Shown piece by piece: positions 34,780 to 43,502 of a stretch of 64,000 nucleotides of DNA (position 1 is its first letter; each line of letters begins with the position of its first letter). Both the position numbers and the translations under genes were made by a program. The notes below the pieces were generated by a model. It searched no databases, was not told the origin of the DNA, and saw only the letters and a program-made list of their open reading frames with translations. The stretch lies in assembly GCA_965119665.1 (NCBI GenBank), contig OZ221974.1, forward strand, positions 1,553,611 to 1,617,610, given 5' to 3'. The DNA is from Dialister sp900541485 (GTDB taxonomy: Bacteria > Bacillota > Negativicutes > Veillonellales > Dialisteraceae).

Positions 34780-35724
34780 TCAGTAGCCTTTTTGCTTATC
34801 AATTTCATTGACTAAAGGGAGTCCTTGGCTGAAAGAAATAAAGTTATCCTTTAGCAGATAAAGAATTCGATCCCATGAATCCGGTGTGAAAGAAGCCACA
34901 TGTGGTGTGATAATGACATTTTTCATGGACCATAAAGGGTGATTTTCGGGAAGGGGTTCTTTAGAAAATACATCAAGAGCGGCCTCTGCTAATTTTTTCT
35001 CTGCCAAGGCATTGATTAAAGCCTCTTCATCTACGATGGATGCTCTTGCAATATTAATAAAAATTGCACCATCTTTCATAAAAGAAAAGCGTTCTTTATT
35101 AAAAAAGTGTTCAGTATCTTTAGTAGCCGGTAAAGCGGCAATTATAATGTCTGCTGCCGGTAATACTTCATTAACCTTTTCCGTGGTACAAATTTTATCG
35201 GCAAACAGTTCTTCAGAAGCATGTTTTTTTACTGCGATAATTTTCATTTCAAAGCTTTTGGCTCTTTGTGCAATGGCGCGACCGATTCCGCCAAAACCTA
35301 TAATAGCTATTGTCTTCTTATAAATTGAAAAGCTTTTTGGCCGTTTCCATGTTTTGGAGTCTTGCTGGCGGACGGCTTGAGGAATCTGTCTGGATAAACC
35401 GAGGAGAAGTGCCATTGTATGCTCGGCAACTGTTCTGTCATGGATACCGTGAGAATTAGTCAAAGCAATGGAACGCTTCATCATTGATGGAGATAAAAGG
35501 CGCTCTACACCATCAGAAAGTGAGTGAATCCAACGGACATTTGGAGCCGCATTTAGAACAGGTTCTACATCTTGGAAACCCCACATGGCAATAGCATCTG
35601 CATCTGAAATATAAGGCAGTGCCTCTTTGGGAGACGGGTAACTTTCTACAATGGCACCGGGAACAGAAGACTGTAAATCCGAAATCCATTGATCAGAAAG
35701 TTTATTAATGACGACAAGTTTCAT
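34780..35724 (-). CDS. D-2-hydroxyacid dehydrogenase family protein
   Basis: 314 residues from ATG 35724 on the minus strand, chosen because AAGAAGGGA lies seven bases upstream; an ATG 24 bases earlier falls in the promoter region. The NAD-binding motif is IGFGGIGRAIAQRAKSF. Catalytic Arg is in NIARASIVDEEAL, Glu in the LDVFSKEPLPENHPLW block, and His in IITPHVASFTPDSW. It oxidises or reduces a 2-hydroxy/2-oxo acid; substrate unknown. Divergent from the gene at 35,819, with shared symmetric promoter sequence. Confidence 0.9.
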   Translation of the reverse strand: MKLVVINKLSDQWISDLQSSVPGAIVESYPSPKEALPYISDADAIAMWGFQDVEPVLNAAPNVRWIHSLSDGVERLLSPSMMKRSIALTNSHGIHDRTVAEHTMALLLGLSRQIPQAVRQQDSKTWKRPKSFSIYKKTIAIIGFGGIGRAIAQRAKSFEMKIIAVKKHASEELFADKICTTEKVNEVLPAADIIIAALPATKDTEHFFNKERFSFMKDGAIFINIARASIVDEEALINALAEKKLAEAALDVFSKEPLPENHPLWSMKNVIITPHVASFTPDSWDRILYLLKDNFISFSQGLPLVNEIDKQKGY

Positions 35725-35746
35725 AATATCCCTTCTTTCTTTTTTC

Positions 35747-35792
35747 ATTATAGCATTTCATAACTATATGCTGTCTTGTGAAATGCTATAAT
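35747..35792. promoter_or_regulatory. Symmetric divergent promoter
   Basis: A perfect 14-base inverted repeat (ATTATAGCATTTCA at 35747-35760, its complement at 35779-35792, spacer 18). Each arm contains an extended -10 TGCTATAAT, one facing left to the dehydrogenase, one facing right to the deacetylase-like gene. Neither has a recognisable -35. Confidence 0.8.
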
Positions 35793-35818
35793 AAAGAAAA
35801 AATAATGGAGAGATAACT

Positions 35819-36922
35819 ATGGCTTATAAAAAAAGAACACCTGCCAAGAGCAGGGGGACAAAATCAGGAAGAAGTAAAAGTAAAAAGAGCGGCGGACATC
35901 CCTTTTTACTCTTACTGCTTTTTTTAGTTGTCGTTTCTATAGCGGCTTTTACAGTGAATCATCCTTTTAGTGAAACCGTATATGATGTATCGGCAAGTAC
36001 AACCATACAGCAAGGAGATAAGAAAAATAAAACACTTGCTCCTGATGAGAACACAAAGGGGTCTGCTCGGGAAGAAAACTCCGTAATTGATAAAATTATA
36101 AACACTATAACGGGAAAGCAAAAGGCGCTCGGCACATTTAAAAAGATAGAAGAAAAAGATGGAGAAATCAGAGATAAGCAAGAGGAATCCGTTAAAAATA
36201 ATCCGGCTTTAAAAAAGAAAGAACCGGCATATGGAAAGAGTTCTACAGAAAAAGCAAATTCTGTAACAGGACGTTTAGCTGTCGTTATAGATGATGCAGG
36301 TCTGGATTTGGAGTCTCAACGAGTTTACCAAAATATAGGAGTCCCTTTTACTCTGGCGGTTATGCCCAATAAACGTTATACATCCGAAGCAGCAACAGAA
36401 TGGTCAAATCACGGACTCCCCGTTATTTTGCACCAGCCGATGGAACCGGTATCCGGAGCGGGAATGGAAGATAAAACAATTTTAACATCGATGAATGATG
36501 ATGAAATCAGAGATATGCTTAGGGAATCCCTTGCGCAATTGCCGCAAGCGATAGGTATCAATAATCACCAAGGTTCCAAGGCGACAATCGATTACCGGGT
36601 AATGAGTGTCGTGATGGGAGAGTTATCTAATCGGGGACTATTCTTTTTGGACAGCCATACCAACACTACTACTGAAGCGGATAAAGCGGCACTGGCATTT
36701 GGCGTTCCTTATGCCAGAAATGATTTATTTGTAGATAACTCATCTGATGAGGCTGATATTCGTGCGATGATAAGGGAAGGTGCGGAAAGAGCAAAAAAAC
36801 GAGGCAGCTATATTATTATCGGACATTGTCGCCCTCATACGGCCGCTGCTTTTCGTGAAATGGTACCAATCCTGCAAGCTGAAGGAATTGAGTTTATTTA
36901 TGTATCATCGTTACTACATTAA
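35819..36922 (+). CDS. Divergent polysaccharide deacetylase (YibQ/DUF610-like)
   Basis: 367 residues with a basic N-terminus, one membrane anchor (about 26-46: HPFLLLLLFLVVVSIAAF) and a 100-residue low-complexity polar linker. The catalytic-type domain (about 155-367) has the family signature LAVVIDDAGLDLESQR, VILHQPMEP and GINNHQGSKAT, with FLDSHTN and IGHCRPHT near the end. This is the divergent polysaccharide deacetylase family with a TIM-like barrel and Asp/His metal-site residues. It probably acts outside the membrane on envelope glycans, substrate unknown. Its promoter is the symmetric element just upstream. Confidence 0.85.
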   Translation: MAYKKRTPAKSRGTKSGRSKSKKSGGHPFLLLLLFLVVVSIAAFTVNHPFSETVYDVSASTTIQQGDKKNKTLAPDENTKGSAREENSVIDKIINTITGKQKALGTFKKIEEKDGEIRDKQEESVKNNPALKKKEPAYGKSSTEKANSVTGRLAVVIDDAGLDLESQRVYQNIGVPFTLAVMPNKRYTSEAATEWSNHGLPVILHQPMEPVSGAGMEDKTILTSMNDDEIRDMLRESLAQLPQAIGINNHQGSKATIDYRVMSVVMGELSNRGLFFLDSHTNTTTEADKAALAFGVPYARNDLFVDNSSDEADIRAMIREGAERAKKRGSYIIIGHCRPHTAAAFREMVPILQAEGIEFIYVSSLLH

Positions 36923-36931
36923 GGAGAGCGT

Positions 36932-37663
36932 ATGCATAAGAATAAAGTGGCACTTATTTCCGGCGGAACTTCGGGAATCGGACTGGCAACAGCAAAAATA
37001 TTATCAGAAGAAGGGTGGAAAACTGTTCTTCTCGGGCGTGATAAACAAAAGGGAAATCAGGCAGAAGCTCAGGTAAAAGGCAGTCTTTTTATTTCCTGTG
37101 ACATAAAAAACAAAAAAGAAATTGATCAGGCTGTAGAGCATATAAAAGAAATGGGGGAGCTTTGCGGTGTAGTGTCATCTGCAGGAGTTTACAAAGAGGG
37201 ACTTTTGGAAAACATGTCAGATGAAGATACCAAAGAGCTTTTTGATACGAATGTATTTGGGACTATACAATTTATAAAGACGGTACTGCCGTATTTAAAA
37301 AGACCGGGCGGAAGTATTGTTACCGTTTCTTCAGATTCGGCCACCCGGGGGAATGTCCAGGGGAGTATATATAGTGCAACAAAAGGCGCGGTTACATCTT
37401 TTACCCGTTCATTGGCATTAGAGCTTGCTGTTGAGGGAATTCGTGCTAATGTTATTTGTCCGGGGGATGTAAAAACACCACTTTTAAAGAAGCAGTTAGA
37501 AAACTATGGAGGAACCATTGCAGAGATGGAGAATTGGTATCCGTTAATGCGCATCGCAAAGCCGGAAGAAGTGGGACAAGTCATCGCGTTTCTTTTGTCT
37601 GAAAAAGCATCCTTTATGACGGGAGCTATCGTGCCTGTAGACGGCGGACTTACTGATTGGTAA
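36932..37663 (+). CDS. Short-chain dehydrogenase/reductase
   Basis: 243 residues of the classical SDR family. The cofactor motif is ISGGTSGIGLATAKIL (residues 9-24); the Tyr-Lys pair is YSATKGAV, with the Ser in VTVSSDSA. GAIVPVDGGLTDW closes the protein. No substrate can be named. It lies nine bases after the deacetylase gene with GGAGAG before the ATG, so it is co-transcribed. Confidence 0.92.
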   Translation: MHKNKVALISGGTSGIGLATAKILSEEGWKTVLLGRDKQKGNQAEAQVKGSLFISCDIKNKKEIDQAVEHIKEMGELCGVVSSAGVYKEGLLENMSDEDTKELFDTNVFGTIQFIKTVLPYLKRPGGSIVTVSSDSATRGNVQGSIYSATKGAVTSFTRSLALELAVEGIRANVICPGDVKTPLLKKQLENYGGTIAEMENWYPLMRIAKPEEVGQVIAFLLSEKASFMTGAIVPVDGGLTDW

Positions 37664-37691
37664 CATTAATTTAGAAAAAAATAAATCAATA

Positions 37692-37720
37692 TTGAAATAA
37701 AATTAATAATCATGTATAAT
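37692..37720 (+). promoter_or_regulatory. Promoter of the DUF4198 gene
   Basis: TTGAAA (37692-37697), 17 bases, TATAAT (37715-37720); about 50 bases before the ATG. Confidence 0.8.
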
Positions 37721-37770
37721 TGAGTTAATCCAAAATAATAAATTTGTCATTACAGAATGGAGGAACTCTT

Positions 37771-38490
37771 ATGAAAAAAACGTATTTAGCCGCTTTATGT
37801 GCCGGTGTCATTGCTGCTTCTTGTGGCATAAGCTCTGCTTCCGCACACGGAGTATTTTTTGCAAACCGGCTCGATCAAAAAGTATTAGTGCTTGGCGAGG
37901 GGCCCGGGGATAATGCTTATAAACCGTCATGCGTAACAGCCGTTGATGCTTACGATAAGAATTTTTCTTCCATGAATATAGAGACCGTTACTTATAAAGA
38001 TCATGTGGCAATTAAGCCGAGTAAGGATTTGGGTGTAACGGTAACATTCTTTGATTATGGATATTTTACAAAAGATAAAGCAGGTGTAATGCATGAAGCA
38101 CCGTTTAGTGAAGTGGCAGATGCGGTGAAAACAACACATGCGATTAAATGGAATGTTCATTATTGGAATCCCGATGTAACACCCGGCGGCATTTATAATG
38201 TTCCGATTCAGATTGTACCAAGTGTCAATCCTCTGACGCTCCGTAAGGGTGATACTTACAGAATTCGCGTGTACAAAAACGGACAGCCTTATGCAAATGC
38301 ACCGCTTATCAAAGATGTTATCAATGATTTAACCAATGAATCTACCGCAGATAAGGATGGTTATGCAACCGTCACTGTTTCTGCGAATGGTTTGAACGTG
38401 GTCGGTGTAGAAGTGGCTGGAGATAAAGAAGATGAACATACAACTCAGAAGTATTTCTCTTCTCTGTCATTCATAATTGATCCGGAGTAA
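37771..38490 (+). CDS. Exported DUF4198 protein
   Basis: 239 residues from ATG 37771 (GGAGG site). A signal peptide KKTYLAALCAGVIAASCGISSASA is followed directly by HGVFFANR, so the mature protein would begin with His, a feature common in exported metal-linked DUF4198 proteins. The rest is beta-sandwich-like with KDGYATVTVSANGLNVVGVEV near the end. DUF4198 proteins are periplasmic and often found near nickel or cobalt uptake, but no transporter gene is adjacent here. It is its own transcription unit, ended by a strong terminator. Confidence 0.85.
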   Translation: MKKTYLAALCAGVIAASCGISSASAHGVFFANRLDQKVLVLGEGPGDNAYKPSCVTAVDAYDKNFSSMNIETVTYKDHVAIKPSKDLGVTVTFFDYGYFTKDKAGVMHEAPFSEVADAVKTTHAIKWNVHYWNPDVTPGGIYNVPIQIVPSVNPLTLRKGDTYRIRVYKNGQPYANAPLIKDVINDLTNESTADKDGYATVTVSANGLNVVGVEVAGDKEDEHTTQKYFSSLSFIIDPE

Positions 38491-38513
38491 ACAGATAAAA
38501 TAGTATCCTAAAT

Positions 38514-38549
38514 AAAAATGAGTCGGTAACTTTAACCGACTCATTTTTT
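38514..38549 (+). terminator. Terminator after the DUF4198 gene
   Basis: AAAAATGAGTCGGT / ACCGACTCATTTTT perfect 14-base stem. Confidence 0.93.
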
Positions 38550-38800
38550 ATGTTCCTGTGAGTGCATTTAATTTTCGGAATGAAACCGGGAGGAATCATA
38601 AAAAGATCATAACCATAATTTTTGTATTTAACATCATATGTCGCCCAAATATATGATTATAGGGGAATGACAGAAGTTTGCAATATAGGCGGGTTAATTA
38701 TACTCCGGGTCAAAAAGTAATAGATAATTGATGTGATATTTAGTATAATTAATACATAGAGAATATAGTTTTGAGGATAATGAATTGATAGGAGGATATT
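38550..38800. other. Gene-free stretch
   Basis: No gene seen. A TATAAT at 38744-38749, without a clear -35, and a GGAGG at 38792-38796 serve the following gene. Confidence 0.4.
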
Positions 38801-40081
38801 ATGAGCGAAGACAAAAAAGTCCAAATAATGGATGAAGTAAAAGATACATTGCCGACCGAAGACATGCGGGAAGGCATTTCCGAAGCGGATGTCGAAGTGA
38901 CTGTTATTGATGACCGTGATAAGGAAGCGGAAAGTTTAATTCGCTGGGGTGCAGCACGTGCTGGTGTGATTGTAGTGGCACCCTTGCTCGGCACAGTTTC
39001 TTTAATTGCTAATGAAGTATATATGATATCTAAGATAGGAACTGTTTATGGTGCAGATATCCCGCAAAAAGCAGTATTGTCATTTATCGGCTCATTAGGA
39101 GCTACCGTTGTAGGGACCACGATTGCCACGTTACTCCCTCTTCCTTTTATACAGGTGCCTGTTGCAGTCTCAGTAACCTACGGATTGGGGAAAGCAGCTG
39201 TTAAATGGATTAAGGACGGCATGCCTGATGATACAAGACCCTATAAAGAAGTATTTGAGGAAGGACGGGAGGAAGGAAACAAATTGGCAGAAGAAATAAA
39301 GGAAGATCCGCATAAAGACATCCCGCTTGGTGATGAAAAAGAAGATTTTACGAAAGAAATCAAAGATAAAATAAATAATATTTATCCGGAAAAGGCACAT
39401 GATACAATGGATAAATTATCTAATCAGCTGGTCGATACTTTTAATGAACTGGGTGAACAGTTGACGGGTGTGCTGAAAAAAGTAGGTATGACAGAAGAAC
39501 AGATTGAAAAGGCTAAGTATACGACACTTGGCGCGGCAGAGGTGGCAAAGGAAACGGCAGAAAAAGCAGCTAAAGATTTCCGGGCCATTGCCAAAGTGAA
39601 GTCTAAAGAGCTAAAGAAAGATGCGAAGATTAAAGCGGAAGAAATGAAACAGCAAGCTAAGGAAAAAATGGAAGAGCTTGAGAAAAAAAGAGAGGAGCTT
39701 AAGAAGCAGTCGGAAATCCATACACAGCAAGCCAAAATAAAGTCAGAAGAAATGAAAGAACAGGCGAAAGTGCAATTGAAAGAAGCCAAAGCCAAGGCGG
39801 ATAGGCTAAAGGAAGAGGCAATGCACCATGCAGAAAATGCACAGGATAAGGCTAAGGAAATAAAAGAAAAACTGAATACCAAGGCAGATGATTATAAAAA
39901 TACCGTGGTAAATATAGCCGGTCAGGCAAAAGAAAATCTCAAAAATTATGCTGAAGACTTCCGGGCCAAAGTGGAAGAAAGAGGAGCCAAGAAGCAAGCG
40001 GAAGCCAAGGCAAAAGGAGAAAGTATTGAAACTGCTGATACACCTGAGGAAACTTCTGCAGAGAGTTCTAAAAAAAAATAA
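38801..40081 (+). CDS. Membrane protein with long LEA-like coiled coil
   Basis: 426 residues. An acidic N-terminus (1-47) precedes two or three hydrophobic segments (about 52-73, 91-112 and 117-133) that resemble DUF697-type membrane hairpins. From about 190 on it is a very long amphipathic helix, with repeats such as KAEEMKQQAKEKMEELEKK, KSEEMKEQAKVQLKEAKAK and a KAKEIKEKLNTKADDYKN segment. Such 11-residue-like repeats occur in LEA and apolipoprotein-type proteins. The tail is Ser/Lys/Glu-rich. Role unknown; membrane shaping or stress protection are only suggestions. Confidence 0.7.
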   Translation: MSEDKKVQIMDEVKDTLPTEDMREGISEADVEVTVIDDRDKEAESLIRWGAARAGVIVVAPLLGTVSLIANEVYMISKIGTVYGADIPQKAVLSFIGSLGATVVGTTIATLLPLPFIQVPVAVSVTYGLGKAAVKWIKDGMPDDTRPYKEVFEEGREEGNKLAEEIKEDPHKDIPLGDEKEDFTKEIKDKINNIYPEKAHDTMDKLSNQLVDTFNELGEQLTGVLKKVGMTEEQIEKAKYTTLGAAEVAKETAEKAAKDFRAIAKVKSKELKKDAKIKAEEMKQQAKEKMEELEKKREELKKQSEIHTQQAKIKSEEMKEQAKVQLKEAKAKADRLKEEAMHHAENAQDKAKEIKEKLNTKADDYKNTVVNIAGQAKENLKNYAEDFRAKVEERGAKKQAEAKAKGESIETADTPEETSAESSKKK

Positions 40082-40221
40082 AGAAATAAAACAGGTTCCA
40101 TCTGTATCGAACTTGAACAGATTGGAAAAAGACGGATTTATTTTACATACAATCAGTCCATGGAAACGGCGGAGATGGCAATTTAGAAGAACAAATCATC
40201 CATGGTTCCGTATGAGAAGAT

Positions 40222-40311
40222 AAAAAAAGACCCTCCCCGGTCTGCTGTCTCTCTAAATCAGACTGAAAAGTCTGGCTTAGCGGAGTGTTGCCAACGGGGT
40301 AGGGTTTTTTA
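40222..40311. ncRNA. Structured intergenic element / bidirectional terminator
   Basis: A long outer stem (AAAAAA..CCCT.CCCCG at 40222-40239 against CGGGG.AGGG.TTTTTT at 40295-40310) encloses about 55 bases with an inner perfect hairpin CAGACT-GAAA-AGTCTG (40259-40274). T tracts occur on both strands. It sits between convergent genes so it terminates both, but its size and inner structure exceed those of a simple terminator. Confidence 0.6.
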
Positions 40312-40319
40312 TTTGTATA

Positions 40320-40829
40320 TTATATTGCGAAAAAAGTTTTGATTTTATTCCAGATTGCAGAAATTTTTGATGTTCTGATGACTGGTGACACCGCCGGATT
40401 TTTGTGAAAAGATTTTTGAACCTGTTTTGGCGGTACAAGAATCGGATGATTATATTTTTGCGAAACGGTAGCCGGTTTTTGATGAAGAGACGTTTTGAAA
40501 TTTTCTTTGCCTGTTTTTATAATTGTTCCTGTTTTTAAATCAAATTTTTCAAAGCCGGCCGGTTTCTGAAAAAATCGGTTTGTATTTTCAGAATATTTCG
40601 GTTGGTTCTCTTTTTTTATTTGGGATATCAGTCTGCTTTTGGCAGATTGGTCAAAAGCGGGTTCCTTAGTTGCCCAAAATCCGGATTTTTGTATCTTTCT
40701 GCTGTCTAAGTCATAGCTGACAGGTGCACCACAGCGGGTACATCGGATTCTGCCTTTTCTTCTCTTTATCCCGGAGTCAAACAAGGTAAGCTTTTGACCA
40801 CAGATATGACAGGTAAGTGTAAATGCCAT
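40320..40829 (-). CDS. Zinc-ribbon protein of unknown function
   Basis: 169 residues. The N-terminal 40 residues form a zinc ribbon with two CxxC pairs, LTCHICGQKL and RCTRCGAPV (Cys 8, 11, 30, 33 approximately). The remainder is a basic, low-complexity segment rich in Lys, Gln, Pro and Asn, ending IWNKIKTFFAI. No enzymatic motif. The AAGGAGG site lies before its ATG, and TATAAT (40847-40852, minus strand) sits beside a perfect palindrome CCGATATCGG (40854-40863). Confidence 0.75.
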   Translation of the reverse strand: MAFTLTCHICGQKLTLFDSGIKRRKGRIRCTRCGAPVSYDLDSRKIQKSGFWATKEPAFDQSAKSRLISQIKKENQPKYSENTNRFFQKPAGFEKFDLKTGTIIKTGKENFKTSLHQKPATVSQKYNHPILVPPKQVQKSFHKNPAVSPVIRTSKISAIWNKIKTFFAI

Positions 40830-40969
40830 AAAGTCCTCCTTGACTTATTATAGCCGATATCGGAACATAAAAAAGCAAGTACTTCATATATGTATAATAA
40901 AAAATGATTTAAAACCAACTGTAAACTTCTGAATAATTGTAGTAATATAAATAAATATGGAGGAATAGT

Positions 40970-41392
40970 ATGTATATATTAAAAAAACGAGTCCGTTTTT
41001 ATGAAACGGATGGAATGTGTGTGGTCTATCATGGAAACTATTTGAAATGGTTTGAAGAAGCCCGCGTTGAATACATGAGAGAGGGCGGGGTATGCCTCAA
41101 TGATTTACTAAATGAAGGTATCGTATTTCCTGTTGTCGAAATTCATGTAAAATATCTGAAATCAGCACGATATGATGATATTGTTCTGGTGAAAACATAC
41201 CTCAGGGAAGCGGATCGGGCAAAATTGGTATTTGAATATGAAGTGGTAAGAGAAGCCACAGGAGAAGTTCTGACAACAGGAAAGTCTGTCGGAACCTATA
41301 CTAAAGCGGCTACAGGTAAAATTGCAAGAATGTCGCCGGAACGGTTGGCAAAATTAATTGAAATATCTGAAGAGGACAGGAGAAATGGATAA
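40970..41392 (+). CDS. Acyl-CoA thioesterase, YbgC/FcbC hotdog family
   Basis: 140 residues of the 4HBT hotdog fold. The catalytic region FYETDGMCVVYHGNYLKWFEEAR keeps the family Asp (about residue 14) and His in YHGNY; RVEYMREGG follows. These enzymes cleave small acyl-CoA thioesters; the substrate is unknown. The 3' end overlaps murI by eight bases. Confidence 0.9.
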   Translation: MYILKKRVRFYETDGMCVVYHGNYLKWFEEARVEYMREGGVCLNDLLNEGIVFPVVEIHVKYLKSARYDDIVLVKTYLREADRAKLVFEYEVVREATGEVLTTGKSVGTYTKAATGKIARMSPERLAKLIEISEEDRRNG

Positions 41393-42152
41393 CCGTCCGA
41401 TTGGTATTATGGATTCCGGTATAGGGGGACTTACAGTTGCCAGAGTACTTCACGAGAAATACCGGAAAGAACGAATTGTTTTTATCGGGGATACAGCCAG
41501 AAATCCTTATGGAGAACGAACTGCAGAGGAGATAGAAGCGTTCGCAGAAGAGATGAAAGAATTTCTTCTGGCGAAAAACGTAAAAATGATTTTGATTGCT
41601 TGCAATACAATCAGCTTTAATGTTTCAAAAGCATATTATGATGCGGCGGTACCGGTTGTAGGCATGAGTTCAGATGTACCTATACCGGGAGATACAAAAA
41701 AGCTGGGAATATTTGCAACTGCAGCTACTATCCGGAGTCATTGCCATAAAAAGCAATTTAAAGAGAAGAATCCGGAACTTGAGATTGTTGAAATCCCTAT
41801 AGAAAAATTGGCCAAAGCGGTTGAATACGGTGCCTCAAAGGAAGAATGCAAGAAAATAATCAGGGAAGCCGTAAATAGATATAAAGCATATGATATTGAT
41901 GTTGCTGTTTTAGGTTGTACGCATTATCCTTTAGTGGAGTCATCTTTCCGGGAAGTATTACCGCAAGTCAGATTCATTGATCCGGCAGAAAGTACGGTTA
42001 TGAATGCTATGGGGATAATGAAAGGAAAAGAGTGCTTGTCGGAGAAACAGGGGCAAAATGAATTCTTTTTTACAAAGGATAAAGAAAAGTCTGTAGACAT
42101 TGTTAAGAAAATTTTCGGGAAAGAAGCTGCCGTAAAGGATATAGTATTCTAA
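41385..42152 (+). CDS. murI: Glutamate racemase MurI
   Basis: 255 residues from ATG 41385 (GGACAGGAG site). It supplies D-Glu for peptidoglycan. Motifs: IGIMDSGIGGLTVARVL, FIGDTARNPYGERT, catalytic Cys in LIACNTISFN and the second Cys in AVLGCTHYPLVES. Typical length. The following gene begins 12 bases later. Confidence 0.96.
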   Translation: MDNRPIGIMDSGIGGLTVARVLHEKYRKERIVFIGDTARNPYGERTAEEIEAFAEEMKEFLLAKNVKMILIACNTISFNVSKAYYDAAVPVVGMSSDVPIPGDTKKLGIFATAATIRSHCHKKQFKEKNPELEIVEIPIEKLAKAVEYGASKEECKKIIREAVNRYKAYDIDVAVLGCTHYPLVESSFREVLPQVRFIDPAESTVMNAMGIMKGKECLSEKQGQNEFFFTKDKEKSVDIVKKIFGKEAAVKDIVF

Positions 42153-42164
42153 GGAGTGTGAGTT

Positions 42165-42722
42165 ATGGGAATTATCGTTTTAAAAGTAATAACATTTTTT
42201 ATATTTCTAATTTGTTTGGGGTTTGTCGCATATTGGGCGATTGCTTACATCAAAGGTGATTGCCGGCTGAAAGTGCTGAAGGCTAAAATGTCTCCGCTTA
42301 AAGTGGAAAAAATGGAAATGAACAGTGTTACTTTGTCTTATACCTTACCTATTGTTAATGTGGGAAAACAGATAGGAACGATTATGGATGCTTTTGTGCG
42401 GACCTATTTACCTTATGAACAATACGACAAGGCTGTTGTATCAGCAACTCTTACTGCGGCAGATGACCCGCGAGATGACAACTATTGGCAAGCGTTTATT
42501 ATGGAAATCAGAAAGCCGAAGGTCTTTTTGATTAAAATTAAGCTTGATGGAAAATCAGGGAATATACTCCGCGATCTTGAGGATTTTCCCGATATGGCCA
42601 TGGATGTTATATACCAGGTTGTTGCAAGAAGTGATTACTATTATGATAAAACAAGGATTGTTCTCACATCTGAAGATTTGCAAACAGCACTTTATCAATA
42701 TACATCGGGGGTGAAAAGGTAA
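42165..42722 (+). CDS. Single-span membrane protein of unknown function
   Basis: 185 residues: one N-terminal membrane helix (about 5-29: VLKVITFFIFLICLGFVAYW), then a cytoplasmic or periplasmic beta-rich domain with LSYTLPIVNVGKQIGTIMDAFVR. No known motif. A stop/ATG overlap (TAATGG) joins it to the CofE-like gene, so the two probably act together. Confidence 0.7.
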   Translation: MGIIVLKVITFFIFLICLGFVAYWAIAYIKGDCRLKVLKAKMSPLKVEKMEMNSVTLSYTLPIVNVGKQIGTIMDAFVRTYLPYEQYDKAVVSATLTAADDPRDDNYWQAFIMEIRKPKVFLIKIKLDGKSGNILRDLEDFPDMAMDVIYQVVARSDYYYDKTRIVLTSEDLQTALYQYTSGVKR

Positions 42723-43366
42723 TGGCTGAATTAGAATTAATACCGGTGCATACTAAAATATTGACCAATAAAGATAATATCGTAGATGCTATATTGGAAT
42801 ATGCGGGAAAAGATATTACGAGTCGTGACATTGTTTGTACGGCAGAATCGGTTTTAGCAATTACTCAGAACAGATACGTCCGCCCGGAGGAGTTAAATGT
42901 TTGTTGGCAGGCCCGTCTGATGAATCGATTTGTACCGGGTGCAGGTTCTATGGCCAGTATTTATGGAATGCAGGCGGCCATGGAAGAAGAGGGTAAATGG
43001 AATATGCTTTATTCATTTATTGTCGGTGCCGTTTCAAAAATTATGGGAAAACCGGGAGTTTTTTATGCCCGTTGCCGACAGGCATCTCTTATTGACGATG
43101 TTACCGGGACAATGCCGCCTTTTGATAAGTGTATTGTCTATGGCCCTGCCAATGCGGACCGGGTTTGTGAAGATATAAAAAATGCTACAGGGGCTTACGG
43201 TGCGGTTGTGGCAGATGTTAACGATTTGAAGCGGGCTGCTGTTTTAGGTAAAAGCAGCGGAATTGATCCGCAGCGAATCGCACAAATTCTTATAGATAAT
43301 CCTTTTGGAAATGACAATCAAAAAACACCGATTGTGATTATTAAAAACTTCGCAGATCAATTATAA
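42722..43366 (+). CDS. CofE-like (F420-0:glutamate ligase family) protein
   Basis: 214 residues that match the F420_ligase (CofE) fold: LELIPVHTKILTNKDNIVD, DIVCTAESVLAITQ, then GAYGAVVADVNDLKRAAVLGKS and DNPFGNDNQKTPIVII. CofE adds Glu to coenzyme F420, but Negativicutes are not known to make F420. Non-F420 homologues of unknown role exist in Firmicutes and this probably is one. It ends in a strong terminator. Confidence 0.75.
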   Translation: MAELELIPVHTKILTNKDNIVDAILEYAGKDITSRDIVCTAESVLAITQNRYVRPEELNVCWQARLMNRFVPGAGSMASIYGMQAAMEEEGKWNMLYSFIVGAVSKIMGKPGVFYARCRQASLIDDVTGTMPPFDKCIVYGPANADRVCEDIKNATGAYGAVVADVNDLKRAAVLGKSSGIDPQRIAQILIDNPFGNDNQKTPIVIIKNFADQL

Positions 43367-43401
43367 GAAAAAAGAGATTTCATTTTGAAATCTCTTTTTT
43401 C
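43367..43401 (+). terminator. Terminator after the CofE-like gene
   Basis: A 16-base perfect stem GAAAAAAGAGATTTCA / complement with a TTT loop. Confidence 0.93.
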
Positions 43402-43473
43402 AAAAGTTTGCAAAGATAGAATTTACTTTGATGTCAAAGACAATGGAAATCAATCTTGCCCGGCTTAAAATAA

Positions 43474-43500
43474 AAATAACCGGTCAATGACCGGTTATTT
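43474..43500 (-). terminator. Terminator of rpmB
   Basis: AAATAACCGGTCA and its complement, nearly touching; on the minus strand it ends in T-rich sequence three bases after the rpmB stop. Confidence 0.8.
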
Positions 43501-43502
43501 CA

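Noticed and set aside
39948..40223. 91-codon plus-strand frame past the coiled-coil gene
   Set aside because: Overlaps the end of the 38,801 gene in another frame; the unique part is short, very basic and has no ribosome site.
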